In this document: positions 51,125-59,748 of the stretch, one piece after another
Layout of the letters: each line of letters begins with the position of its first letter
How positions within the stretch are numbered: position 1 is the stretch's first letter
Assembly: GCF_007830155.1 (NCBI RefSeq)
Contig: NZ_VLKY01000009.1
Coordinates: 170,103 to 234,102, forward strand
From: Pseudomonas duriflava
Lineage (GTDB): Bacteria > Pseudomonadota > Gammaproteobacteria > Pseudomonadales > Pseudomonadaceae
DNA: 64,000 bases
Direction of reading: 5' to 3'
Notes under the pieces: model-generated
Told to the model about the DNA's origin: nothing
Databases searched by the model: none
The model's input: only the letters and a program-made list of their open reading frames with translations
Translations under genes and position numbers: made by a program

Positions 51125-52171
51125 TCAGGATTGATGCGTACGTCTTAACAATGGACGTGTGTCAATGATTTGAATGGCACGTGCCCGCAATTGGCCACAG
51201 CCGCCTTCAATATCCTGGCCAGCTGAGTTACGTACCTTGGTGAGTACGCCACGGCTATGCAGGTAACGCACGATCTCGACGATACGGTCGCCGCTAGGGC
51301 GCTGATAATCATCTATTTCAAGGCTGTTATAAGGGATCACATTCAAGACGGCGTATTTGCCTTTAAGCAGGCGCAGGATGCCGTCTAGTTCGGCCTGCGT
51401 ATCGTTGATGCCAGCCAGCAATGTCCACTGATACTGAATCGGGTAGCCAATAGTCCGGGCATAAGTTTCTCCCAGCTCAACCAACTCTTCCGGATCAATG
51501 CGCGGTGCGCGCGGTAGCAGCTGCTGGCGCAGGTCAGCACGAGTCGTGTGCAGGGAGAGGGCTAGGGCCGGTTTGACGTGCTGCTGGGGCAAGCGTTCGA
51601 ACACACGGCGGTCGCCTACTGTAGAAAACACCAAGTTACGGTGGCCAATACCACCGTCTGTGCCGAGTAGATCAATCGCCTCTAGTACATTGTCAAGATT
51701 ATGTGCCGGCTCGCCCATACCCATGAAGACCACTTTTTTGACTGGGCGGAAGCGGCGAGCCAATGCCACCTGGGCGACGATCTCGGCACTACCTAGCTGG
51801 CGCAGCAGACCGCTTTTGCCTGTCATGCAGAACACACAGCCTACTGCGCAACCAACCTGACTAGATACACAAAGACCATCACGCGGTAGCAGAACGCTTT
51901 CTACCATTTGCCCATCGGCCAGCTCGACCAATAACCGGGCAGAACCATCGGCGGCCGGATGCTCCGAGCGCAGGCGCGCCAAGCCCGTTATTTCGTCAGA
52001 CAGATTTGCCAGTCCTTCACGAACGCTAAGGGGCAGAAAGTCCTGGGCTTTTTGGTGACGTGTGCCAGTATCAAGCGGCAAGCCTTTCAGCCAGGCGCGA
52101 CAGACTCGCCCGATATGTAAAGGCTTGGCGCCGAGGTCGGCAAGGCGTTGATGAATATCGTGGATTCGCAT
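51125..52171 (-). CDS. RlmN/Cfr-family radical SAM RNA methyltransferase paralogue
   Basis: A radical-SAM enzyme of 348 residues. The cluster motif is Cys108-x3-Cys112-x2-Cys115 in VGCAVGCVFCMTGKSG. The two extra catalytic cysteines of RlmN/Cfr are both present: Cys101 in GLCVSSQVGC, seven before the cluster as in RlmN, and Cys325 in IEGGCGQLRAR. MGMGEPAHNLDNV and ALSLHTTRADLRQQLLPRAP are also typical. True RlmN in Pseudomonas lies elsewhere (next to the pilF/ndk region), so this is a second copy whose RNA target is unknown. Confidence 0.87.
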   Translation of the reverse strand: MRIHDIHQRLADLGAKPLHIGRVCRAWLKGLPLDTGTRHQKAQDFLPLSVREGLANLSDEITGLARLRSEHPAADGSARLLVELADGQMVESVLLPRDGLCVSSQVGCAVGCVFCMTGKSGLLRQLGSAEIVAQVALARRFRPVKKVVFMGMGEPAHNLDNVLEAIDLLGTDGGIGHRNLVFSTVGDRRVFERLPQQHVKPALALSLHTTRADLRQQLLPRAPRIDPEELVELGETYARTIGYPIQYQWTLLAGINDTQAELDGILRLLKGKYAVLNVIPYNSLEIDDYQRPSGDRIVEIVRYLHSRGVLTKVRNSAGQDIEGGCGQLRARAIQIIDTRPLLRRTHQS

Positions 52172-52239
52172 GGGGCGCGGATGGTATCACTCGGTGCGCA
52201 TGGTATCTATCGGCAAGATGAGCCAGACAATCCGGTTGA

Positions 52240-52701
52240 TCAGCCTCGAACACGTTGCGTCAGGCCCTTAAGAAAGTTTCGTAACAGTTGGTCGCCGCAT
52301 GTACGGTAGTTGCTGTGGCCGAACGTCCGAAATACAGCACTGAGCTCTGCTTTAGCGATAGGAAAATTTACCGATTGAAGGATATTCCTGATGTCGTCTT
52401 CCTTGAGCTCAAAGGCAACGCGCAGCTTTTTCATCACAAGATTGTTGGTAACAGGCAACTCAAGAGGACGAGCGGGGCGGCTCTCATCCTTGCCTCGCAG
52501 ATGAAAAATCAGGCCGTCCAAAAAGTGCACCATGATCTCGTCAGGGCAGGGGAGATATTCAGGCTCGTCGTCTTTCTTAAGATACGCCTTTATATCGGTC
52601 AGGCTGGCGTCACAATCGGCCAATTTGAGAATATCAACGACGGAGGCATCATCGATATCCAGCATATAGCGCACGCTTCGTAATACATCGTTATTTAGCA
52701 T
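52240..52701 (-). CDS. DUF1456 family protein (YehS-like)
   Basis: A 153-residue protein with two tandem DUF1456 repeats: NNDVLRSVRYMLDIDDASVV and NNLVMKKLRVAFELKEDDIR, each followed by an amphipathic stretch (DIKAYLKKDDEPEYLPCPDE; LSAVFRTFGHSNYRTCGDQL). E. coli YehS is the best-known member; function unknown. It lies between the RlmN-like and the RsuA-like genes, reading the same way. Confidence 0.9.
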   Translation of the reverse strand: MLNNDVLRSVRYMLDIDDASVVDILKLADCDASLTDIKAYLKKDDEPEYLPCPDEIMVHFLDGLIFHLRGKDESRPARPLELPVTNNLVMKKLRVAFELKEDDIRNILQSVNFPIAKAELSAVFRTFGHSNYRTCGDQLLRNFLKGLTQRVRG

Positions 52702-52746
52702 AGGTATTTCCAGTTAGGACAGCGTCGCTGTTTGGGTCGGTAAGAG

Positions 52747-53463
52747 CTAGAAGCGCTCATGGGAGGACAGATAACGCCATTGTCCGGCAGGAAGCTTACC
52801 CATAGGCACGCCACCGATCCGAATGCGTTTCAGGGTTATTACCTGCAATCCGATGCTTTCGCACATCTGCCGGATAATGCCCGGCGCTGGATTTTTCATG
52901 GCAAAACGCAAACGGGTTTCACTCTGCCAGCTTACCTTGCAGGCGGGTAATGTGAGGCCTTTATGAGTATGGCCGCGCTTGAGGCGCTCAAGGCCATTAG
53001 TTGCCGTTTCACCACGTACCTCTGCTACATATTCCTGTTCGAGCTTGGCCGCATCGTCAGTTAGCTTGCGGAGCGTGCGCCAGTCCTGCGTGAACAGGGT
53101 GAGTCCTTGTGCTCCAGGCTGAAGAGGAAGGCTTGTGTTAAGGCGGGCAAAGTGCCCTTTAAGGACGCGCTTCTGTGCGGGATCTTCAGACCAATGCGTG
53201 TCGGGTCGGAGGAGTTGCAGTAATGCGTCGGGGCCCTCTATTGCGCCACTAGGCTGATGCAATATTAGTGTGATGGGCTCCAAGGGGGTCGCGCTGGCGC
53301 CCGGAAGCAACTCCACCGTTTCGGACTGCACCTTATATTGTGGTTCATCTACGATGCGTCCATCGACCGTAACCCAGCCTCCTTCGATGTACAGCTCGGC
53401 TTCTCGGCGAGAGCAGCCGGTAAGCGCTATCAGGCGTTTGGACAGGCGAATGGGATCGGTCAT
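52747..53463 (-). CDS. RsuA/RluF-family pseudouridine synthase-like protein with altered active site
   Basis: A 238-residue protein. An S4 RNA-binding domain (about 5-60: RLSKRLIALTGCSRREAELY) is followed by a pseudouridine synthase fold (LEQEYVAEVRGE; RFAMKNPAPGIIRQMCESIG; TLKRIRIGGVPMGKLPAGQW), all of the RsuA family. The catalytic motif GRLDxxTxGL is replaced by FARLNTSLPLQPGAQGL, with Asn where Asp should be. It may be inactive as a synthase, or use another Asp. Start ATG is clear. Confidence 0.82.
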   Translation of the reverse strand: MTDPIRLSKRLIALTGCSRREAELYIEGGWVTVDGRIVDEPQYKVQSETVELLPGASATPLEPITLILHQPSGAIEGPDALLQLLRPDTHWSEDPAQKRVLKGHFARLNTSLPLQPGAQGLTLFTQDWRTLRKLTDDAAKLEQEYVAEVRGETATNGLERLKRGHTHKGLTLPACKVSWQSETRLRFAMKNPAPGIIRQMCESIGLQVITLKRIRIGGVPMGKLPAGQWRYLSSHERF

Positions 53464-53578
53464 GGGAGGTGCACTGTTGAAAAAAGGGCCGTCAGTGTAA
53501 CTGTAGTACCTGCAGAGGACAGGTTTTTATGAAAAAGATCCTAAACGCTTTTTCATTGTCTACTAACGGGAGCGCAAG

Positions 53579-54538
53579 CTAGGCGAGGCTAGTCAGTTGC
53601 CCGGTTTTGCTTAAGCGGAGCCTGGAAAAATCCTCCGCTAGAAATAAATGCCCTTCATAACAGGCAGCAGCCTCGTTTCGCAGATCCTCAAGCGACAATC
53701 CCTGGTTGGTAGCGGTTTGATAGCGTGGGCTGAAATGGGTCAGCACTAAGTTAGGCAAGCCAGTTGCCTGGGCAAAGGATGCAACGTCCGCGGCGGTACT
53801 ATGGCCTACGTCCTTGCCGGCCTTGGCAGCGATTTCCTGCGTATAAGTGGCCTCATGAATGAGCACCTGAGCGCCTTGGCAAGCATTACTTAAAAGGCCA
53901 GGCCGGTCGTTGTCGCCACCTATGACAAGGCAGCGGGGGGCATTGCGGAAAAGAAGGTAGTCGCTACTCCTGAGTGTGCGGCCATCATGTATTACATCGA
54001 TTCCTTTTCTAAGTTGCCCCCAAAGTGGTCCGCGAGGAATGTGTTCCCGAATAAGTTTTTCACTATCGAGGCTTGGCTCGGGCTGTGACTCATTAAAGCG
54101 GTAGGCAAAGGAAGGTACTCGGTGGGAAAGCGGTATCGTGTCGACTCGCCAGCGAGGCGTATCCCAATACGTCAGCGACTCGACTGCCACGAAAATCAAC
54201 TCGAAGGGCAGGTACAGCTGGCTCATCTGCTGCGTTGCCATTATCCAATGTTCAATACCGGCAGGAGCAATGATCGGAAGCGGTTCCTTCCGGCCCAGCA
54301 TACCCGCACTTGCAAGAAGCCCGGGGAGGCCATAACAGTGATCACCATGGACATGTGTGATGAATATTGCCTGCAGGTCATGTAGCGACAGGGAGGTATG
54401 CAGGAGCTGATGCTGCGTGGCCTCGCCACAGTCGATCAAGTACCATGCGCGTCCCACTTCCTCGATCAAGGCCAGTCCCGTCACGTTACGTGTTTTGGTA
54501 GGGGTTCCAGCCGATGTGCCAAGAAAAAGTATGTCCAC
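53579..54538 (-). CDS. rnz: Ribonuclease Z / RNase BN
   Basis: A short-form tRNase Z of 319 residues that trims tRNA 3' ends. Zinc ligands are in ITHVHGDHCYGLPG (His62, His64, Asp66, His67), PLSHRVPSFAYRF, IHEATYTQEI and LTHFSPRYQ. The start is GTG with GAGAAG upstream. The role is tRNA and perhaps other RNA turnover since the tRNAs here have encoded CCA. Confidence 0.93.
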   Translation of the reverse strand: MDILFLGTSAGTPTKTRNVTGLALIEEVGRAWYLIDCGEATQHQLLHTSLSLHDLQAIFITHVHGDHCYGLPGLLASAGMLGRKEPLPIIAPAGIEHWIMATQQMSQLYLPFELIFVAVESLTYWDTPRWRVDTIPLSHRVPSFAYRFNESQPEPSLDSEKLIREHIPRGPLWGQLRKGIDVIHDGRTLRSSDYLLFRNAPRCLVIGGDNDRPGLLSNACQGAQVLIHEATYTQEIAAKAGKDVGHSTAADVASFAQATGLPNLVLTHFSPRYQTATNQGLSLEDLRNEAAACYEGHLFLAEDFSRLRLSKTGQLTSLA

Positions 54539-54839
54539 AGTGCTTCTCGAAACTCAGATGAAAGAAAAAGCAGTGTTCCTGCGTATTGTAGCCAGGCGAG
54601 GCGCTATTGCTGCACGATACGAGTAATTGGCAGGACAGCAAAATCCGGTTGGCTATAGGTTTTACTGGCCAAGATGGTAGGCTGGCTAAAGTCATTACAC
54701 CCACCTAAGGTATATCTAAATTGCCTATCTGAACGTTCAATGATTACAAGTGCTCATGTCTCGGTAAAATAGAGGCATAGCCTGAGCAATAACCAGGCGT
54801 GAGTCATAATTGTCTTATGACTCATCTTATGGAGCAGTC

Positions 54840-55142
54840 ATGAAATTCATACACCAGCGCGAGCATCTTACTGAGGGCGATCTTGTCGTCATTGAGTCCT
54901 CGCAGATGTGCAATATCCGACTCATGAACGATGCAAACTTCCGTAGTTTCAAAAACGGCGGTCGTCATAGTTACCATGGCGGTGCATTCGATACGTTTCC
55001 TGCCAGAATTACCGTACCCAGTACCGGCTTCTGGAATATTACGATCGATACCGTGACGCGTCGGCCTATTAGCGTTACGCATAAGCCAAATCTTAAATAT
55101 TCGATAAAGATTGTCCGCCGCTCGAGCTCGCCGTTCAGTTAA
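54840..55142 (+). CDS. DUF1883 family protein
   Basis: A 100-residue protein starting MKFIHQREHLTEGDLVVIES, with the highly conserved blocks CNIRLMNDANFRSFKNGGRH and GFWNITIDTVTRRPISVT of DUF1883. The ATG with GGAG seven bases upstream was used. Family members occur in varied bacteria and next to TIR- or defence-linked genes; function unknown. It begins the more variable right part of the window. Confidence 0.87.
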   Translation: MKFIHQREHLTEGDLVVIESSQMCNIRLMNDANFRSFKNGGRHSYHGGAFDTFPARITVPSTGFWNITIDTVTRRPISVTHKPNLKYSIKIVRRSSSPFS

Positions 55143-55547
55143 GAACCGCTGGCGGAGCATCAGGCAGGATACTTATGGCAGTTAGTACCTGCATTCATGT
55201 CAGGGGGCTGCAACGCTCAGCCCTAAATAAGGATGTGATAACTCAGTTAGCTAATGCCTGCTTGATAGAGAGCGCTCACGAGACAGGTAATGCACGTGTA
55301 GCATCGTCAAGCACGCCTGAGAAGGTTTTAAGAAAGATAGTTTGGCTCATGAGGGCAGAGCTTTCTCATCTTCAAGCGCACCCTCTAAAGGGAGGCATAT
55401 TTCTGTAGAAGTCTCTCCGCTCCATGGCAGGGAGTCGAGTTCGTTTGTAACGGAAAGGTCATGCACGATGGAAAAAGTTTGGCTAAACGTGCCACACCTA
55501 CGATGCGTGCCTGCATTGCTCGTTTTACAGTGAAGTGATGATTATTG
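55143..55547. other. Intergenic region after DUF1883
   Basis: About 400 bases with frames of up to 77 codons (one from 55175 on the plus strand), but none shows a ribosome site plus a recognisable family or convincing codon use. I see nothing else besides the hairpin at the right end. Confidence 0.4.
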
Positions 55548-55576
55548 CTGCCAACGACCGTAGTGGTCGTTGGCAG
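55548..55576. terminator. Strong hairpin downstream of the sorbosone dehydrogenase-like gene
   Basis: A perfect 12-base-pair stem (CTGCCAACGACC / GGTCGTTGGCAG) with loop GTAGT follows the minus-strand stop by about 20 bases. No clear T-run is present on either side. Confidence 0.6.
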
Positions 55577-55597
55577 GTCTCTATGATCATCTAGCGG

Positions 55598-56890
55598 TTA
55601 TTGAGTCCGGGTTACCCGCCATACGGTATTTGCCAGGTCATCTGCGACAATCAGCGCACCGCGTGGGTCTACGGTCACACCAACCGGCCGCCCCATCGTC
55701 TTGCCGTCAGCGGTGCGAAAGCCGGTGACGAAGTCAATGGGCTCGCCTGAAGGGCGCCCGTTGCTGAATGGTACAAACACCACCTTGTAACCCACCGGAT
55801 TTTGACGGTTCCAACTGCCGTGCTCGCCAATGAAGACGCCTTCAGCGTACTCATCGCCCATGGCGGTCGTGGAAAAGTCCAGGCCGAGGGCGGCAACGTG
55901 CGACCCGAGGGCGTAGTCCGGTTTGATCGCTGCAGCGACCTTGTCTGGACTCTGTGGTCGTACACGATCATCGACGTTCTGGCCCCAGTAGCTGTAAGGC
56001 CAGCCATAAAAGCCACCCTCGCGTACCGAGGTCAGATAGTCCGGTACTAGATCAGGACCTAGTTCGTCCCGCTCGTTGACGACTGCCCATAACTGACCGG
56101 TCCCAGGCTGTATCGCCAGCGCTGTAGGATTACGCAGGCCGGTGGCGTAAGGTTTGTGAGCACCGGTTTCGGCACTGATCTGCCAGACCATGGCCCGATC
56201 AACCTCAGCTTCCATGCCTCGCTCGGTAATATTGCTGTTGGAACCGATGCCGACATACAGGAAACGTCCGTCGGGGCTGATGGTCAGCGCTTTGGTCCAG
56301 TGGTGGTTGATCTCTGACGGCAAATCGGTGATTTTGGCTGGCGGCCCGCTGGCTTTGGTCTGGCCCTCCTGATAGTCGAAGCGCACGAGCGCATCCTGGT
56401 TGGCTACGTACAGATTGCCCTCGAACAAGGCCAGACCGTACGGCGCATTAAGGTTGTCGGCGAACACGGTCTTCATTTCATAGGTTCCGTCGCCATCAGC
56501 ATCTCGCAGCAAGGTGAGGCGATTACCACTTTTGACCGAAGTCGTACCCTTCGCTTTGATATAGCCAGCAATTACATCCTTTGGCTTGAGCTTTGGTGCA
56601 TTGCCGCCTTTGCCTTCGGCCACGAGGATGTCCCCATTAGGCAGCACGAGGCTCTGCCGCGGGATCTGCAGATCGGTTGCAATGGCCGTGATCGTATAGC
56701 CCTGAGGCACCGTTGGCTTTTGATCACCCCACTGTGCAGGATCAGCAATCTTCATCTTGGGCAGTAAACCCCGCTGAGGGTCAGGAAGCTGAGGGTTGGC
56801 ACCGTACGATGGGGAGCTATCTCCTTCGCCACCGCAGGCGCTTAGAAGCACCGATAGGGTCAGAACAGAGAGTGCGCGAATCTGTTTCAT
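55598..56890 (-). CDS. PQQ-dependent sugar (sorbosone) dehydrogenase-like lipoprotein
   Basis: A 430-residue predicted lipoprotein (lipobox LLSACGG, Cys19) with a six-bladed beta-propeller. Blade motifs include SLVLPNGDILVAEGKGG, NAPYGLALFEGNLYVANQDA, HHWTKALTISPDGRFLYVGI and YATGLRNPTALAIQPGTGQLW. It is of the sorbosone dehydrogenase / glucose dehydrogenase-like family, but PQQ and calcium binding are inferred. It overlaps the upstream DUF2231 gene by four bases, a pairing frequent in pseudomonads. Confidence 0.87.
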   Translation of the reverse strand: MKQIRALSVLTLSVLLSACGGEGDSSPSYGANPQLPDPQRGLLPKMKIADPAQWGDQKPTVPQGYTITAIATDLQIPRQSLVLPNGDILVAEGKGGNAPKLKPKDVIAGYIKAKGTTSVKSGNRLTLLRDADGDGTYEMKTVFADNLNAPYGLALFEGNLYVANQDALVRFDYQEGQTKASGPPAKITDLPSEINHHWTKALTISPDGRFLYVGIGSNSNITERGMEAEVDRAMVWQISAETGAHKPYATGLRNPTALAIQPGTGQLWAVVNERDELGPDLVPDYLTSVREGGFYGWPYSYWGQNVDDRVRPQSPDKVAAAIKPDYALGSHVAALGLDFSTTAMGDEYAEGVFIGEHGSWNRQNPVGYKVVFVPFSNGRPSGEPIDFVTGFRTADGKTMGRPVGVTVDPRGALIVADDLANTVWRVTRTQ

Positions 56891-57420
56891 GCTTCACCTC
56901 TTGCGCGCAAGTTAGAGAGGCCTATCCAGGCCGCTACACAGGCTAGCAATGTGACTATCAGCGATAAAATCAGGCCAAAAGGCATAGTTGCCCAGGCGTC
57001 CTTGGCATGCTCCAGAGCATTAATGAAGCCAAGTGCCCATGTCACTACCAGGAGTAAAAAGTAAACTAGCGGGCGACCTTTTTTCTGGCTGGCTCGAATC
57101 AGATTAACCAGTGCGAACAGGATCGCTAGGCCACAGAAAACAAGACCTCCAGCGATCAGCCAGGAGGAAAAATTGTTCCATTGAATCTGGAAGCTACGAA
57201 AGTAAGCGATATCGCTTAACAGGGCGCCAAGAAACAGGGGAACGGTTCCAGCAAGCAGAATAGCGTGTAGCGGATGCGGCGTGGTTCGGTAGTTGCGGTA
57301 GGTGGTTGTGGTCACGGCGGAGTCCTCTTCGCTGGCGATCCTGGCCTGTGCCCGGTGCGAATGTGCTGGGCGCCAGGCTCGCTTTAACTGTGCATAAAAG
57401 GGATCGTATCGCTGGCGCAT
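56887..57420 (-). CDS. DUF2231 family membrane protein
   Basis: A 177-residue membrane protein. Four hydrophobic segments follow the family start YRTTPHPLHAILLAGTVPLF: about 54-73, 87-107, 119-138 and 150-170. The ATG with AGGGTGA upstream was used; a GTG 35 codons later (VTTTTYRNYRTTPHP) is an alternative start. DUF2231 proteins often have a heme-linked or redox-partner role with periplasmic dehydrogenases; here it precedes and is coupled to the sorbosone-type dehydrogenase. Confidence 0.83.
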   Translation of the reverse strand: MRQRYDPFYAQLKRAWRPAHSHRAQARIASEEDSAVTTTTYRNYRTTPHPLHAILLAGTVPLFLGALLSDIAYFRSFQIQWNNFSSWLIAGGLVFCGLAILFALVNLIRASQKKGRPLVYFLLLVVTWALGFINALEHAKDAWATMPFGLILSLIVTLLACVAAWIGLSNLRARGEA

Positions 57421-57549
57421 AGTTCACCCTGAACCGTTGGTAGCCAGTATCGGTGGGGTTAGAGGGGCAAAGTTGTTAGCCTTGGAATTGCTAAAGCAGG
57501 GCAGGGAAGTTACAGAAAGGCGGGCGATAAAGCGGCATCTGCTTAGAAA

Positions 57550-57595
57550 GCTTTCTGCCTCCTTCCATAGTCTTTTTAGCATTTAGGCAGAAAGC
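57550..57595. repeat. Inverted repeat in the 57.4-57.7 kb gap
   Basis: Eleven-base perfect arms GCTTTCTGCCT and AGGCAGAAAGC with a 24-base spacer lie between the DUF2231 gene and the methyltransferase gene, in a gap of about 315 bases that otherwise holds no visible gene. It could be an operator or a small-element end. Confidence 0.5.
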
Positions 57596-57735
57596 AGTTG
57601 CCTAGATTCGATAGATAAAGAAGGCCTCTATAATGTTTCCAACGCCGGGTTACTACCTGCTGAAAGCCAGTTCGTCATATGGCCGGCTTGGGATATGATG
57701 CACGCTCCAAAGCTGCAAGCTCAAATCAGGTTACT

Positions 57736-58479
57736 ATGCCCGGCAACGCCCTTTATACCGACCTGTCGGGTTACTATGATCTCATGTGCGCTGATATTGA
57801 CTATCGGGCGCAAAGCCACTGCATTCACAGGCTGCATCAGTTATTTGGGAACGCGGGGAGTAGGCATGTCGATCTGGCCTGTGGAACCGGACCGCATGTT
57901 CGGCATTTTATTGATGCTGGCTATCAGAGTTCTGGGCTCGATATCAATCAGCCCATGCTGGATAGAGCCTCCGCTCGCTGCCCTGAAGCCCGGTTCTCTT
58001 TGCAAGATATGTGTTGCTTCAAAGTAGATGAGCCAGTAGACCTCATTACCTGTTTTTTGTACTCCATCCATTACAGCGCGAGCATCGATAGGCTGAAAGC
58101 CTGTATTGCTAGCGTATATGGCGCTCTGGACGCTCATGGAGTTTTCTGCTTCAACGCTGTCGACAAGAACATGATCGACAACTATTCATCGCTATCGCAC
58201 ACCGCCAAGCACGTTGATGGCTTATTCAGCTTCAGTTCGGGCTGGAACTATAGTGGGGAGGGCGAACAACAGTCGCTGAAACTTCGTATCGAAAAAACGG
58301 CAGCGAATGAAACAGAAGTATGGCACGACGAACATCCCATGGTGGCTGTAAGTTTCGCCGAGTTGCAGGCGCTTTTGCAGCCGTACTTTGACGTTCATGT
58401 TCTTGAGCACGATTACGAAAAGATCATTCCTTGGAACAAAACGTCTGGAAACGCAATATTTGCCTGCATAAAGATTTGA
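57736..58479 (+). CDS. Class I SAM-dependent methyltransferase
   Basis: A 247-residue methyltransferase. The SAM site is VDLACGTGPHVRHFIDAGYQ, then LDINQPMLDRASARCPEARF and LITCFLYSIHYSASIDRLKA. The ATG giving MPGNALYTDLSGYYDLMCAD, as in related enzymes, was used; 19 further codons upstream are also open. A small-molecule substrate is likely. It has no operon partner. Confidence 0.85.
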   Translation: MPGNALYTDLSGYYDLMCADIDYRAQSHCIHRLHQLFGNAGSRHVDLACGTGPHVRHFIDAGYQSSGLDINQPMLDRASARCPEARFSLQDMCCFKVDEPVDLITCFLYSIHYSASIDRLKACIASVYGALDAHGVFCFNAVDKNMIDNYSSLSHTAKHVDGLFSFSSGWNYSGEGEQQSLKLRIEKTAANETEVWHDEHPMVAVSFAELQALLQPYFDVHVLEHDYEKIIPWNKTSGNAIFACIKI

Positions 58480-58634
58480 TGGGAAGGGGCCCTAGCAAAA
58501 GTGGGTCCATTGGAGTGACGGCTGAGAAGATTTTTTTAATCATTAACATTAATACAAAATTTTTTTCATAACGATGAAACTATAGGACAGACTTTAGCCC
58601 CCTACTGAGAGAGGCGAATGGTTTAAGGAACTAG

Positions 58635-59009
58635 TTAAAAGCTGAGCCAGCTTGAAATTTCTATCACAAATGGCTCGCGAATTGAATAAAGGTATGCTGC
58701 AAGAAATCCAGGAACTGTATGCTCAAGGCTAGAAAACATTAGAAGAATAATAGAGCCTGATAGGCATGTGATGTAAATCACTCGCGCTTCGATAAGGGAG
58801 ATTAAGTCTGCTAGGTCTCGTTCCTTAGTCAGAAGGCAGCGCGCAGCGAAATACGTTGCTGGGATACTTAAAAGCGAGGCGGATAAAAAAACTTTAAAGT
58901 CGAGAGCTCTAAGCAATAGAAGATTAAAAAGATCCATTGGGATAATAAGAGTTAATAGCCAGTAGCCTACGAATTTAGGCCTGACTGAGATGGGCTTGAT
59001 ATGCTCCAT
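58635..59009 (-). CDS. Small AT-rich membrane protein, unknown function
   Basis: A 124-residue protein with three or four hydrophobic segments (GYWLLTLIIPMDLFNLLLLR, VFLSASLLSIPATYFAARCL, ITCLSGSIILLMFSSL). The gene and its flanks are more AT-rich than the window average, with TTTTTTT and AAATTTTTTT runs upstream of its 3' end, suggesting transfer. No family recognised. Confidence 0.65.
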   Translation of the reverse strand: MEHIKPISVRPKFVGYWLLTLIIPMDLFNLLLLRALDFKVFLSASLLSIPATYFAARCLLTKERDLADLISLIEARVIYITCLSGSIILLMFSSLEHTVPGFLAAYLYSIREPFVIEISSWLSF

Positions 59010-59162
59010 TGAGCAAGTTCATGCCATTGTTGGGGCTGCTGATGATTTTAATTATGTCGCAGCGCACTTGGTCCTGAATACTACTTGAAAACTATTGAGA
59101 ACTGCATCCTTGTCCCCGGCATGTACATGGTGGTGTTCCAAGCTGCCTCTCCACTTTTGTCA

Positions 59163-59528
59163 TTACTTGCGCTGGCAGACCGTCAATAAATTGCCGTCCG
59201 GGTCCCTTAATGTTAGGGTTAAAACGCTTCTGACGTCTTCGATCTCTCTTACAATCTCTACATTATTTTCAGCGAGAAAGCTTCTTGTCTGATGAAGCTC
59301 GTCTATCCAAAAAAAGCATATTGGTTGTGACGAATTGATCACCGGTTTATGGCTATCAAGAATCACACCTAGAGCACCACGCATAGGAAGATCATAAATC
59401 TGCCCTTCATGGGATATAGTTTCCACAGGCTGCCCAAGCAGTCGGCTATACCACTCGACTGCCTGTCTCATGTCGCTGACAGGGATAAAGACACACCCGA
59501 TTTTGTTTTCAATAGGGCTGTTGTTCAT
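59163..59528 (-). CDS. VOC (glyoxalase/bleomycin-resistance) family protein
   Basis: A 121-residue VOC protein: GCVFIPVSDMRQAVEWYSRL and the terminal LTLRDPDGNLLTVCQRK show the two beta-alpha-beta halves. The metal or ligand residues are not fully conserved, so whether it is an enzyme or a binding protein is unclear. Such proteins are common on integrons and islands. It lies just before the candidate attC-like sequence. Confidence 0.87.
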   Translation of the reverse strand: MNNSPIENKIGCVFIPVSDMRQAVEWYSRLLGQPVETISHEGQIYDLPMRGALGVILDSHKPVINSSQPICFFWIDELHQTRSFLAENNVEIVREIEDVRSVLTLTLRDPDGNLLTVCQRK

Positions 59529-59580
59529 CCTTGTGTTCCTTCATTTGATGGGTTGCCTGCTCATACCTAGTAGAGCAAGC

Positions 59581-59636
59581 GCCCAACGTTAACGCCCAGG
59601 CACGGCGAGACCGTCGGCGGCAGCGCCTCGTTAGAT
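59581..59636. other. Candidate integron attC-like site
   Basis: Seven-base ends GCCCAAC (fits RYYYAAC) and GTTAGAT (fits GTTRRRY) are 56 bases apart and enclose a GC-rich, partly self-complementary stretch with an ACGG-CGAGA-CCGT hairpin. Size and ends fit an integron recombination site, but the L boxes do not pair cleanly, so this is only a candidate. Confidence 0.3.
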
Positions 59637-59640
59637 GGAT

Positions 59641-59723
59641 GCCTTTGCGCTCTCCAATACTTCTGAAACCATTCGAGCGCCGCCGCCCGCTTCGGGGGGG
59701 CGGCGCTCATAAGGAGCAAAGGC
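59641..59723. repeat. Nested palindrome downstream of the hybrid kinase gene
   Basis: Outer arms GCCTTTGC and GCAAAGGC enclose an inner stem GAGCGCCGCC/GGCGGCGCTC with a GC-rich loop. It lies between the candidate attC and the kinase stop codon. It may be the kinase's terminator or another mobile-site structure; a T-run is missing. Confidence 0.6.
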
Positions 59724-59748
59724 TAAACCTACGGCTTTGAGCAAGCTT

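Noticed and set aside
55175..55408. 77-codon frame after DUF1883
   Set aside because: No ribosome site of quality, no similarity recognised, and composition typical of noncoding DNA.
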